Part shown: positions 14,574-20,754 of the stretch, piece by piece
Numbering within the stretch: the first letter of the stretch is position 1
Layout of the letters: the number at the start of each line of letters is the position of its first letter
Assembly: GCA_039714575.1 (NCBI GenBank)
Contig: JBDLJE010000041.1
Span: 1 to 20,754 of the forward strand
DNA length: 20,754 bases
From: Sulfonitrofixus sp039714575
Lineage (GTDB): Bacteria; Campylobacterota; Campylobacteria; Campylobacterales; Sulfurimonadaceae
Direction of reading: 5' to 3'
Position numbers and translations under genes: made by a program
Notes under the pieces: generated by a model
What the model saw: the letters and a program-made list of their open reading frames with translations, nothing else
Databases searched by the model: none
What the model was told of the DNA's origin: nothing

Positions 14574-15764
14574 CTACTTTTTCGCCTGTTCTGGGATAAG
14601 GTCGTGCTCTTTCATAACGGCAGCAATGCCTTTTGTCTCCGTCACATCTTTAGGCGCTAACAGACGACCGTCTTTGACCTTCATCAGTCCAGAGATGACA
14701 ACAACGTCACCATCTTTCAAGCCTTCTGAAACACTAGAGTAATAACGACTGGTCAGGTTTGTTGTGATACTCGTGCGTTTAGCCGTGTTGTCGGCATCAA
14801 CCGTGTACACGAATTTGCCCAACTGGTCTTCAAAGATCGATTGCGGCGGAACCATGATAAAGTCAAATTTATCGGTTACAAAGATGTTGATATAGACAAA
14901 GGTTCCGGGGTAGACAGCGTTCTCTCTGTTGTCTATTGTCGCGCGCATCGATATAGTCGACGTCAAAGGGTCAACCGTGTTGTTGGAGAAGTCGACATAA
15001 CCGTCAAGACGTTTTCGCTTTAAGACATCTTCGCCTTGACCGCGCACTTCAATAAATGCCGGAAGATCTTTTTGTGAACGGAATTTGTAGATCCTCTGGA
15101 CTTCACTCTCTGTCGGACTGAAATAGGTGTAGATGCTGTCAGTCTGGACAATCGTCGTCAGTACGGTTGACTCACCATAACCGACAAGGTTTCCGACATC
15201 CACACGACGCGCACTGACCTGACCGGAGACAGGCGCGATGACGACCGTATAACTCAGTTCAAGTTCTGCGTTTTGTATCGCTGCATCATCAGCGGCAATA
15301 GCGGCTATCAGCTCCCCGTATCGCGCTTCATGCTGTTCGAGTGTGGCACGAGGTGCCAGTCCGTCTTTTACAAGAGGTTTGAAGCGTTCTACATCTGCTT
15401 TAGCCAGTTCAAGAGAAGCTTGGTCACGGCGTTTTTTAGCTTTTGCAGACTTGAGATTACTTTTATATTGTGACTGTTCGATCAGAAAAAGTTTATCGCC
15501 TTTTTTGACCTCGTCACCGTCTTTAAAGTAGACCTTTTGAAGCCGTCCTGAAACACGGGCACGTATCTCCTGGTCACTGCTGGCCTTTGTCATGCCGGTG
15601 TACTGTATCCATAAAGGAAAGTTCTTTTTATGAACAGTGACAGTCTCAACCGCTAATGGCGGTATGGCTTGAGGGACAGAGGCTTTTTTCTCTTCACTGC
15701 ATCCACTGAAGAGAAGTGCTCCGGAGATGGCAACAAACAGGGCAATTTTTTTTGTAGGGAACAT
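14574..15764 (-). CDS. RND efflux periplasmic adaptor lipoprotein
   Basis: Membrane-fusion (adaptor) protein linking the RND pump to the TolC-like channel. It is 396 residues with a lipoprotein signal ending in the lipobox LFSGC, so Cys22 should be lipidated and anchored to the inner membrane. The order of domains is typical: a lipoyl half-motif (RARVSGRLQKVYFKDGDEVK, about 68-87), a helical hairpin (about 100-150), the second lipoyl half (VVIAPVSGQVSARRVDVGNLV), then beta-barrel and membrane-proximal domains. An AAGGAT ribosome-binding site lies four bases before the ATG at 15764. It is the first gene of the efflux operon. A TATAAT promoter flanked by a dyad lies just upstream. No regulator gene is adjacent. 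Confidence 0.95.
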   Translation of the reverse strand: MFPTKKIALFVAISGALLFSGCSEEKKASVPQAIPPLAVETVTVHKKNFPLWIQYTGMTKASSDQEIRARVSGRLQKVYFKDGDEVKKGDKLFLIEQSQYKSNLKSAKAKKRRDQASLELAKADVERFKPLVKDGLAPRATLEQHEARYGELIAAIAADDAAIQNAELELSYTVVIAPVSGQVSARRVDVGNLVGYGESTVLTTIVQTDSIYTYFSPTESEVQRIYKFRSQKDLPAFIEVRGQGEDVLKRKRLDGYVDFSNNTVDPLTSTISMRATIDNRENAVYPGTFVYINIFVTDKFDFIMVPPQSIFEDQLGKFVYTVDADNTAKRTSITTNLTSRYYSSVSEGLKDGDVVVISGLMKVKDGRLLAPKDVTETKGIAAVMKEHDLIPEQAKK

Positions 15765-15777
15765 GACGATCCTTGAA

Positions 15778-15809
15778 GAATTTGATAATTATACTATCGT
15801 ATCGAATTA
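15778..15809 (-). promoter_or_regulatory. Efflux operon promoter with flanking dyad
   Basis: TATAAT on the minus strand (complement of 15788-15793) lies 24 bases upstream of the adaptor ATG. It is framed by an imperfect inverted repeat: GAATTTGATA (15778-15787) against TATCGAATTA (15800-15809), matching at 8 of 10 positions. A repressor bound there would cover the -10 element. Confidence 0.5.
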
Positions 15810-15862
15810 AGTGTTAGTTAGTGTTGATGAGAGTGAGTTAATTGTGCATTGTCTCTTTGAGG

Positions 15863-15885
15863 AACATATATTGTGTGAATATGTT
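15863..15885. repeat. 23-bp dyad downstream of the TonB-like gene
   Basis: AACATAT and ATATGTT are 7-bp arms around a 9-base centre, ten bases after the TonB-like stop codon and about 100 bases before the efflux adaptor gene. There is no T-run. It could be a transcript-end hairpin or a protein-binding site; its outer AACAT/ATGTT ends resemble the dyad at 1799-1820. Confidence 0.4.
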
Positions 15886-15894
15886 AGCAGTCGG

Positions 15895-16779
15895 CTAATA
15901 TCCTCTGAGATAGTAGCCGACTTTATAACGTATCCGTGTCTTCTGTTTGGGACGAGGGTACTTGCTGTAGGCATACTCAATAGTCTCTTTGGTAGTATCA
16001 TCCAAAATATAGAAGTTGCTTTTGTCGATGAACTCGATCTCTGAGATGTCGCCATTGGGATAGAGATAGAACTCAACGATATTTGAGCTGTTTACACGCA
16101 TTTCATTGGGTATGTTAACGCGACCGACACGGTTAAGCACCTGTTGGGTAATACGGCGCATGATCTCCTGGTTGTCCAGGATGTATTCTTGTTCACCGGG
16201 GCTAAGTTCACCGAAGGTCTCGCCGTAAGCATCTTTAATGTTGTTAAGAAGCTTACTTTCGCGCTTGGTAGAGCGTTGGGCTTTCTCCTCGCTCGGCGTA
16301 GTACTCACTTTTTTAGAGAGCATTGAATAGAGTTGGTCATGCTCTTTTTTAGGCGCTTTGGTCCTGTTTTCATCGACTTTGGCGATGGGTTTGTCTATAA
16401 CTGGAATGTAAGGCTTCTCAGGTGGCAGGGGTTCGACTTTAGGCTTTTTTGGTTCCGGCTTTTTTGGCTCAACTTTAGTAACCGGCGGCTGACGTTTAAC
16501 CGGCGGTTTCGGTATGTGTTTTATAAAAGGTTTTTCCTGGATCTTTTTAAGCTGTTTGCCCTTGGGCATCAGCTCCGCTTTTTTAGGTTTGGCCTCATTC
16601 TTAACGGGTGCACTTTTAGTGGCTTTCGGTCTCTCTTTTAGAGACACTTTGATGCGGTGCTCTTCAGGCGGCTCCACCTTCTCGACCTTAGGCGTGTAAT
16701 ACCCTAAAAGCAAAAAGAGCAGGATGAGTAAAAGATGAAACATCAAAGCAATAAGAAAAGCGGCGGTTGAACGACTCAT
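15895..16779 (-). CDS. TonB-like energy transducer
   Basis: 294-residue protein with the TonB layout. A short cytoplasmic N-terminus is followed by one membrane helix (about 5-26, AFLIALMFHLLLILLFLLLG) that contains a His, as in the TonB SxxxH motif region. A long Pro/Lys/Glu-rich spacer (about 30-135, many KPxxP and PKKPEP units) comes next, then a linker, then a C-terminal domain (about 225-294) with VEFYLYPNGDISEIEFIDKS like the TonB_C fold. It would carry proton-motive energy from an ExbB/ExbD complex to outer-membrane receptors. I chose the ATG at 16779 because a GGAT site precedes it; a TTG three codons earlier is the only longer option. No exbB, exbD or receptor gene is in the window. 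A TolA-like role is an alternative. Confidence 0.82.
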   Translation of the reverse strand: MSRSTAAFLIALMFHLLLILLFLLLGYYTPKVEKVEPPEEHRIKVSLKERPKATKSAPVKNEAKPKKAELMPKGKQLKKIQEKPFIKHIPKPPVKRQPPVTKVEPKKPEPKKPKVEPLPPEKPYIPVIDKPIAKVDENRTKAPKKEHDQLYSMLSKKVSTTPSEEKAQRSTKRESKLLNNIKDAYGETFGELSPGEQEYILDNQEIMRRITQQVLNRVGRVNIPNEMRVNSSNIVEFYLYPNGDISEIEFIDKSNFYILDDTTKETIEYAYSKYPRPKQKTRIRYKVGYYLRGY

Positions 16780-16807
16780 AAGATCCAAATAATTTGTGGT
16801 TTTTGAG

Positions 16808-16813
16808 ATTATA
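16808..16813 (-). promoter_or_regulatory. Extended -10 promoter of the TonB-like gene
   Basis: The complement reads TGCTATAAT, an extended -10 box, 28 bases before the TonB-like ATG. No good -35 is seen, which an extended -10 can compensate for. Confidence 0.55.
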
Positions 16814-16834
16814 GCACACAGTGATTAACCATCG

Positions 16835-16863
16835 TTTTCGCTCTAAGATTAATAAGCTACAAT
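16835..16863 (+). promoter_or_regulatory. Candidate promoter of the lipoprotein hydrolase
   Basis: TACAAT at 16858-16863 is a near-consensus -10 box, 30 bases before the ATG at 16894. TTTTCG lies 17 bases upstream as a weak -35. It is divergent from the TonB-like promoter with about 45 bases between the two -10 boxes. Confidence 0.4.
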
Positions 16864-16893
16864 AGACACCATCAACAATAAACAGGATTTTAT

Positions 16894-18225
16894 ATGAGAT
16901 TGTTTTTTCTGCTATTGCCGTTAATACTTATTTTCCAGGGGTGCAGTTACCTTGATGCCGTTAAGCGATCTAAGACTAATGAGGAGATAAAAGGGACTAA
17001 AGCTTACTATGACAATAAATGTTTGGTCGCCGAAGAGTGTGCCAGTCTTTCAGGCTCAGTTTATCTTCCTGTTAACGATATAAGTGACACTTTGGCTTTG
17101 GTCACTGTTATTCAAGACGGGAATGAAAGTCGGGCTATTGATGCACAGCTGCTCGATTTTACAACAACATCAGATGACAAAGTCGCCCACTTCTTCTTTT
17201 CCCTTCCGGTAGGCGACTATATGTTCTACGTCATAAAAGCGGATGACAATAAGACGTTATTGGATGATGAACTTCAAGTGTTGGCTGAGATGGGTCCGGG
17301 TTCTATCGGTCCTGAAGATCTAAAAGAGTATCACAATGCTTATATTACAAAGGACATTAAAGTTGATTCTGATGTGTCAAACGGTACTTTTGCTTACTCT
17401 ATAGACCATCTCCGTCAAGAGCTGATCGCTAAAAACAGCCGTACTACCGGCGGCTACTTTGATGATAACGTTGATCTTGACGATCCGATATTTTCGCATA
17501 AGATGGCGATGGAGGGGCTATACTACCCGCAAAACTTCAAAACTCAGGTCAAACCACTTTACCGGCTTGCTCCTGAGTTCAAAAAAGGCACCATCCCGAT
17601 TGTCTTTGTGCATGGGATGTCCGGCACACCGCGTGACTGGAGATATATGGTGGAAAACCTCGACCTGGAGCGTTATACGCCTTATCTTGCCTACTATCCT
17701 ACAGGCGAAGACTACACAAAGCTCTCTGTACTGTTCAGCGGCTGGATACTGTCAGATAAGCTGTTTGAAGATCTGCCGATCGTTATCGTTGCCCACAGTT
17801 TTGGCGGGGTGATCGTTCGTGATGCGCTCAATCTTGAACACGACAAGCATAAACTACTGTTTATCTCACTGGCATCGCCTTACGGCGGTGATGCAAAAGC
17901 TTCTGACGGTGTTAAAAACGCCCCTTATGTTCTGCCGGCGTGGAGAAGTATTGCGGATGACGGTGATTTCATTGAGAATCTTTATAGAAAAGAGTTGTCT
18001 GAAAACGAGACATTTAAACTGATATTTGCTTATAACAATTACGAAGAAGGGCCAAGCGGCGACAGTCGGATACCTCTGCGTAAACAACTTCGATTTGAAG
18101 CCCAGGAAGAAGCAGATGAACTGTACGGATTTGACGAAGACCATGTCTCGATCTTGAAATCTAAAAAGACTGCAGTATATATTGATGAACTTTTAAATAA
18201 ATTTGCAGATGAGAACCTAAAATAA
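16894..18225 (+). CDS. Lipoprotein alpha/beta hydrolase (lipase/esterase-like)
   Basis: 443-residue lipoprotein: the signal peptide ends in the lipobox LIFQGC, so Cys17 should be lipidated. Residues about 50-170 form an N-terminal domain I do not recognise, predicted as beta-rich (GSVYLPV, LALVTVI, FFFSLPVGDYMFYVI) and perhaps immunoglobulin-like. The hydrolase domain (about 232-430) has the oxyanion strand PIVFVHGMSGTPRDW (235-249) and the nucleophile elbow AHSFGG (300-305, Ser302). The likely acid is Asp390 in GDSRIPLRKQL, and the likely His is His417 in DEDHVSIL, so the triad looks complete. It resembles PGAP1-like and lipase-type hydrolases. The substrate is unknown; action on an envelope lipid or ester is only a guess. 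AGGA precedes the ATG at good spacing. Confidence 0.83.
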   Translation: MRLFFLLLPLILIFQGCSYLDAVKRSKTNEEIKGTKAYYDNKCLVAEECASLSGSVYLPVNDISDTLALVTVIQDGNESRAIDAQLLDFTTTSDDKVAHFFFSLPVGDYMFYVIKADDNKTLLDDELQVLAEMGPGSIGPEDLKEYHNAYITKDIKVDSDVSNGTFAYSIDHLRQELIAKNSRTTGGYFDDNVDLDDPIFSHKMAMEGLYYPQNFKTQVKPLYRLAPEFKKGTIPIVFVHGMSGTPRDWRYMVENLDLERYTPYLAYYPTGEDYTKLSVLFSGWILSDKLFEDLPIVIVAHSFGGVIVRDALNLEHDKHKLLFISLASPYGGDAKASDGVKNAPYVLPAWRSIADDGDFIENLYRKELSENETFKLIFAYNNYEEGPSGDSRIPLRKQLRFEAQEEADELYGFDEDHVSILKSKKTAVYIDELLNKFADENLK

Positions 18226-18235
18226 CAGGGTATTT

Positions 18236-18258
18236 GCTATAATTGCGCCGTAATTACG
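18236..18258 (+). promoter_or_regulatory. hemL promoter with palindrome near the start site
   Basis: TGCTATAAT (extended -10; TATAAT at 18238-18243) lies 45 bases upstream of the hemL ATG. A 10-bp palindrome CGTAATTACG (18249-18258) falls at about the expected transcription start. No good -35 is seen. The gap after the hydrolase stop codon is only 63 bases. Confidence 0.5.
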
Positions 18259-18288
18259 ACACCAACTAAATAATGATCAGGAAGTTTT

Positions 18289-19575
18289 ATGAGTACAGAA
18301 GCATCTAACAGAGCCTTTAACGAAGCACAAGAGTATATCCCGGGCGGTGTTAATTCACCGGTCCGCGCCTTTAAGAGTGTCGGCGGTATACCGTTGTTTA
18401 TTAAAGAAGGTCAGGGCGGTACGATGACCGATATTGACGGCAACAGTTACGTTGACTTCGTGCAGTCGTGGGGACCGCTTATCTTTGGTCATCGTGACGA
18501 GAGCATTGAAGCAGCTGTTATTGAAGCCGTTAAGCACGGCTTGAGTTTTGGAGCGCCGACTGAAGCTGAGACTGAACTGGCTCATGAAGTGGTCTCTATC
18601 TTTGACTCTGTTGATAAGATCCGTTTTGTCTCTTCGGGTACAGAAGCCGTTATGAGCGCAATCCGTCTTGCTCGCGGTTTTACCGGCAGAGATGACATTG
18701 TCAAGTTCGAGGGCTGTTACCATGGTCACAGTGACTCTCTTTTGGTACAGGCCGGCTCAGGTCTGGCAACTTTCGGCAACCCGTCATCGCCTGGTGTTCC
18801 GGCTGATTTTACAAAACATACACTGCTGGCAAAGTATAACGACCTTGCATCGGTAGAGAAGTGTTTTAAGGACTCTGACAACATCGCTTGTATCATCATC
18901 GAGCCGATTGCCGGGAACATGGGTCTTGTTCCTGCGGACAAAGAGTTCCTGCATGCGCTTCGCAAGCTTTGTGACGACAACGGAGCACTTCTTATCTTTG
19001 ACGAAGTGATGAGCGGGTTTCGCGCAACACTTCATGGTGCTGAGAGCATCACAGGTGTTAAACCCGACATGATCACACTGGGTAAAGTTATCGGAGGCGG
19101 CATGCCTGTCGGTGCCTTTGGCGGCCGTAAAGAGGTGATGGCAATGCTTTCTCCTGACGGTCCGGTTTATCAGGCAGGAACACTAAGCGGTAATCCGATT
19201 GCTATGGCAGCAGGTCTTGCAGCGGTTAAAAAGCTGAAACAAAATGCAAAACTCTACCCGATCCTTCAAGAACGTGCGACACGCTTGGTCGAAGGGATGA
19301 AAGCAGCAGCAGCAAGCAACGGCATCAACATGGTGACCGATGTTCGCGGTTCGATGTTCGGCTTCTTCTTCAGTGCTGACCCTGTCAAGAACTTTGACGA
19401 TGCGGCACAAGCCGACCATGCACTGTTTGCCAAGTTCCATGCTGCAATGCTCTCTGAGGGCTTCTACTTTGCCTGTTCAGGCTATGAGACAGGTTTTGTC
19501 TGCAGTGCGACAACTGACGAGATGATCGAGAACACGATCAAAGCGGCAGAGAAGATCTTTGCAGAGATCAAATAA
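18289..19575 (+). CDS. hemL: Glutamate-1-semialdehyde 2,1-aminomutase
   Basis: PLP enzyme that makes 5-aminolevulinate from glutamate-1-semialdehyde, the last step of the C5 pathway into haem synthesis. At 428 residues it is the standard length. The N-terminal signature PGGVNSPVRAF (18-28) is present, PLP is bound by Lys266 in ITLGKVIGGGMPVGAFGG, and the FDEVMSGFR motif is at 237-245. An AGGAAG ribosome-binding site precedes the ATG. The stop codon overlaps the next ATG by one base (TAATG), coupling it to the AtpZ-like gene. It probably has its own promoter (18236-18258), separate from the hydrolase upstream. Confidence 0.97.
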   Translation: MSTEASNRAFNEAQEYIPGGVNSPVRAFKSVGGIPLFIKEGQGGTMTDIDGNSYVDFVQSWGPLIFGHRDESIEAAVIEAVKHGLSFGAPTEAETELAHEVVSIFDSVDKIRFVSSGTEAVMSAIRLARGFTGRDDIVKFEGCYHGHSDSLLVQAGSGLATFGNPSSPGVPADFTKHTLLAKYNDLASVEKCFKDSDNIACIIIEPIAGNMGLVPADKEFLHALRKLCDDNGALLIFDEVMSGFRATLHGAESITGVKPDMITLGKVIGGGMPVGAFGGRKEVMAMLSPDGPVYQAGTLSGNPIAMAAGLAAVKKLKQNAKLYPILQERATRLVEGMKAAAASNGINMVTDVRGSMFGFFFSADPVKNFDDAAQADHALFAKFHAAMLSEGFYFACSGYETGFVCSATTDEMIENTIKAAEKIFAEIK

Positions 19576-19910
19576 TGGCTGACACTCCTAAAACTCCCGA
19601 AGAAGAGGGCGAAAAACCGCGTATTAAACCGATAATCGAAGGGGCAGAGTCTCTTTCACTCGGTATTTCAATGGTCGTTGCTGTCATTATCGGTGTGGGT
19701 ATCGGTCTAGGACTCAAATATGTTACAGGCATTACCTGGACACTGTGGATCGGTGTTGTCATCGGTATTGCTGCTGCCGGGTTAAATGTCTATAAAGCCT
19801 ACTCAAAACAGTATAAAGAGTTTGAAAAACTGGCTAAACAGGATCGATACAAGATCCAAAAACAGTTAGAAGATGACGAAGATGAGGACGAGAGTGCAAA
19901 AAACTATTAA
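19575..19910 (+). CDS. AtpZ/AtpI-like small membrane protein
   Basis: 111-residue inner-membrane protein. It has a polar N-terminus (about 1-24), two Gly-rich transmembrane helices (about 27-50, GISMVVAVIIGVGIGLGLKYV, and 54-74, TLWIGVVIGIAAAGLNVYKA), then a charged cytoplasmic tail ending in an acidic run (LEDDEDEDES). This two-helix, Gly-rich pattern matches the AtpZ/AtpI family, which helps assemble the ATP synthase c-ring or forms a Mg2+/Ca2+ path in some bacteria. No atp gene is in the window, so the link to ATP synthase rests only on family resemblance. It starts in a one-base overlap with hemL, and its last codons overlap the next gene. Confidence 0.78.
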   Translation: MADTPKTPEEEGEKPRIKPIIEGAESLSLGISMVVAVIIGVGIGLGLKYVTGITWTLWIGVVIGIAAAGLNVYKAYSKQYKEFEKLAKQDRYKIQKQLEDDEDEDESAKNY

Positions 19911-20418
19911 GCTCTTCTTCATCAGCGAAGTCGCCATTTTTGCTCTGTGGCTCTACTCTTATGCATTTTTTATCAATTTCCAGGTCGCTTTTCTCTCATC
20001 GGTTTTGATCTTGCTGGGTTCGACCTATAGCTACAAACGTCTTGTCGACAGACGTGTCGCTTCAGAGGACCGACCGGACGATACAGACCTTATAGACAAG
20101 ATCGATGATCCGTTTGATCTCTACAGCGAAGAGATAGGTTCTGAGGCTATGGAGGTTGAAGAGGTCGATCTGAAAACTGTTGTAAAAGAGGAAAAGAAGC
20201 GTCTAAAAGAGAACAAGCAGACCGTTAAAAACACGGCCAAGAGCGCACCTGCACTTGTCTCCATCTTCAGAGTCGTACCGTATCTCTTTTTAGTGCTTGG
20301 GTTTATCGGGCTTAACAACAATGGACTCTTGAGTCTTGTCCCATTTCTTGTAGGTCTTGGATTTGGCGTGGTAGCCGGACTTTTTATGGGAAGATCACTC
20401 TTTATAAAAGAGCAGTAA
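19894..20418 (+). CDS. Four-helix membrane protein of unknown function
   Basis: I do not recognise this family. The start is uncertain: GTG at 19894 has a GAGGA ribosome-binding site five bases upstream and gives 174 residues starting VQKTIKLFF; ATGs at 19882 and 19873 would add 4 or 7 residues. All overlap the AtpZ-like gene (by 17 to 38 bases). The protein has two hydrophobic segments at the N-terminus (about 5-24 and 27-42) and a charged, acidic-then-basic linker (about 50-115, including DDTDLIDKIDDPFDLY and KEEKKRLKENKQ). Two Gly-rich hydrophobic segments follow near the C-terminus (about 125-165). The stop codon overlaps the stem of a terminator hairpin. Co-expression with hemL and the AtpZ-like gene is likely from the overlaps. 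Confidence 0.75.
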   Translation: MQKTIKLFFISEVAIFALWLYSYAFFINFQVAFLSSVLILLGSTYSYKRLVDRRVASEDRPDDTDLIDKIDDPFDLYSEEIGSEAMEVEEVDLKTVVKEEKKRLKENKQTVKNTAKSAPALVSIFRVVPYLFLVLGFIGLNNNGLLSLVPFLVGLGFGVVAGLFMGRSLFIKEQ

Positions 20419-20440
20419 CTATATAAGCAGTTATATAGTT
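20417..20440. terminator. AT-rich bidirectional hairpin between convergent genes
   Basis: AACTATATAA (20417-20426) and TTATATAGTT (20431-20440) form a perfect 10-bp stem with a GCAG loop. It overlaps the stop codon of the plus-strand gene and ends one base before the stop codon of the minus-strand gene at 20442. There is no clear T-run beyond the stem itself, but its position suggests a shared transcript end. Confidence 0.55.
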
Positions 20441-20441
20441 G

Positions 20442-20754
20442 TCAATCCGTGATCATCGGAATATTAATACTGACGACACCGTCTTTGTATGAAGAGTAGA
20501 GGCTGTTCGCCTCTGCAAGCAGCTCTATCTCGGAAACAAACTTCTTGCAAAACTCTTCACCGGATATCTCGATACTAAAGAGAGAATATTTCTTCTCATC
20601 AAACTTAATATGTTCACCTACACGATAGAAGAGTTTTGTTGTGATCTTCTTGCTCTCTTTGTACCCGTTATAGACCTTATTTAACAGCTTGATAAAGTTG
20701 TCGGGATGAAGCCGTATCTCGGGGATAGTAGGGTCAAGGTCTTTTTGAAAGATG
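20442..20754 (-). CDS. Unrecognised protein, C-terminal part (truncated by window edge)
   Basis: Partial gene: an open frame from the right edge to the TGA at 20442-20444 gives the last 103 residues. The visible part is soluble and mixed alpha/beta, with repeated charged and aromatic residues (TTKLFYRVGEHIKF, KKYSLFSIEISGEEF, FVSEIELLAEANSLYSSYKDG) and a strand-like end VVSINIPMITD. There is one Cys and no obvious catalytic motif. I do not recognise the family from this fragment. It is convergent with the membrane protein gene at 19894, with a shared hairpin between them. Confidence 0.65.
   Translation of the reverse strand, partial: IFQKDLDPTIPEIRLHPDNFIKLLNKVYNGYKESKKITTKLFYRVGEHIKFDEKKYSLFSIEISGEEFCKKFVSEIELLAEANSLYSSYKDGVVSINIPMITD

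Noticed and set aside
16400..16700. Repetitive-looking region rich in GGTTT/GGC units
   Set aside because: This is codon repetition of the Pro/Lys-rich TonB spacer, not a CRISPR array or a tandem DNA repeat with regular period.
1..20754. Mobile element, phage, CRISPR or toxin-antitoxin system
   Set aside because: I found no transposase, integrase, terminal inverted repeats, regular repeat array or small toxin/antitoxin pair on either strand.

Overview
The window looks like a stretch of chromosome from a sulfur-oxidising-type member of the Campylobacterota (Sulfurimonas/Sulfurovum/Sulfuricurvum-like). This rests on protein style, short AT-rich promoters with clear TATAAT boxes but poor -35 elements, and gene order: folD-lepB-M50 protease-rpiB-apt with pepA nearby is an order I recall from Helicobacter pylori, and folD/lepB near hemL is one I recall from Campylobacter jejuni. 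The genus cannot be fixed from the sequence alone. I see no rRNA, tRNA, CRISPR array, insertion sequence, integrase or phage gene. Genes are densely packed and the longest gene-free stretch is under 200 bases.

Layout. (1) 1-1735: a truncated small membrane protein gene (-), a membrane protein with two DUF3592-like domains (+), and a four-helix CopD-like membrane protein (-) whose stop codon abuts that of its neighbour. (2) 1839-8003, minus strand: a housekeeping block. folD, lepB, an M50 site-2-type protease, rpiB, apt and trpB form one tightly packed, partly overlapping operon read from about 8026 downwards. pepA follows after a 188-base gap containing inverted repeats. (3) 8067-10060, plus strand: a small periplasmic cytochrome c overlapping a CitE-like lyase/aldolase gene, then an unrecognised soluble helical protein with its own promoter. 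(4) 10098-15764, minus strand: a complete tripartite efflux operon (lipoprotein adaptor, RND pump of the AcrB type, TolC-like outer-membrane factor), followed at 15895-16779 by a TonB-like gene. (5) 16894-20418, plus strand: a lipoprotein alpha/beta hydrolase, then hemL, an AtpZ/AtpI-like small membrane protein and a four-helix membrane protein of unknown function. (6) 20442-20754: the C-terminal end of an unrecognised minus-strand gene.

Most genes are ordinary housekeeping or envelope functions, and I did not find a convincing undescribed multi-gene system. The best second-look items are regulatory or contextual: a symmetric -10 palindrome shared by the divergent folD and cytochrome promoters, operator-like dyads on the efflux and CopD-like promoters, stacked inverted repeats upstream of pepA, the cytochrome-CitE pair, the orphan trpB coupled to apt, and the hemL-AtpZ-membrane-protein trio.
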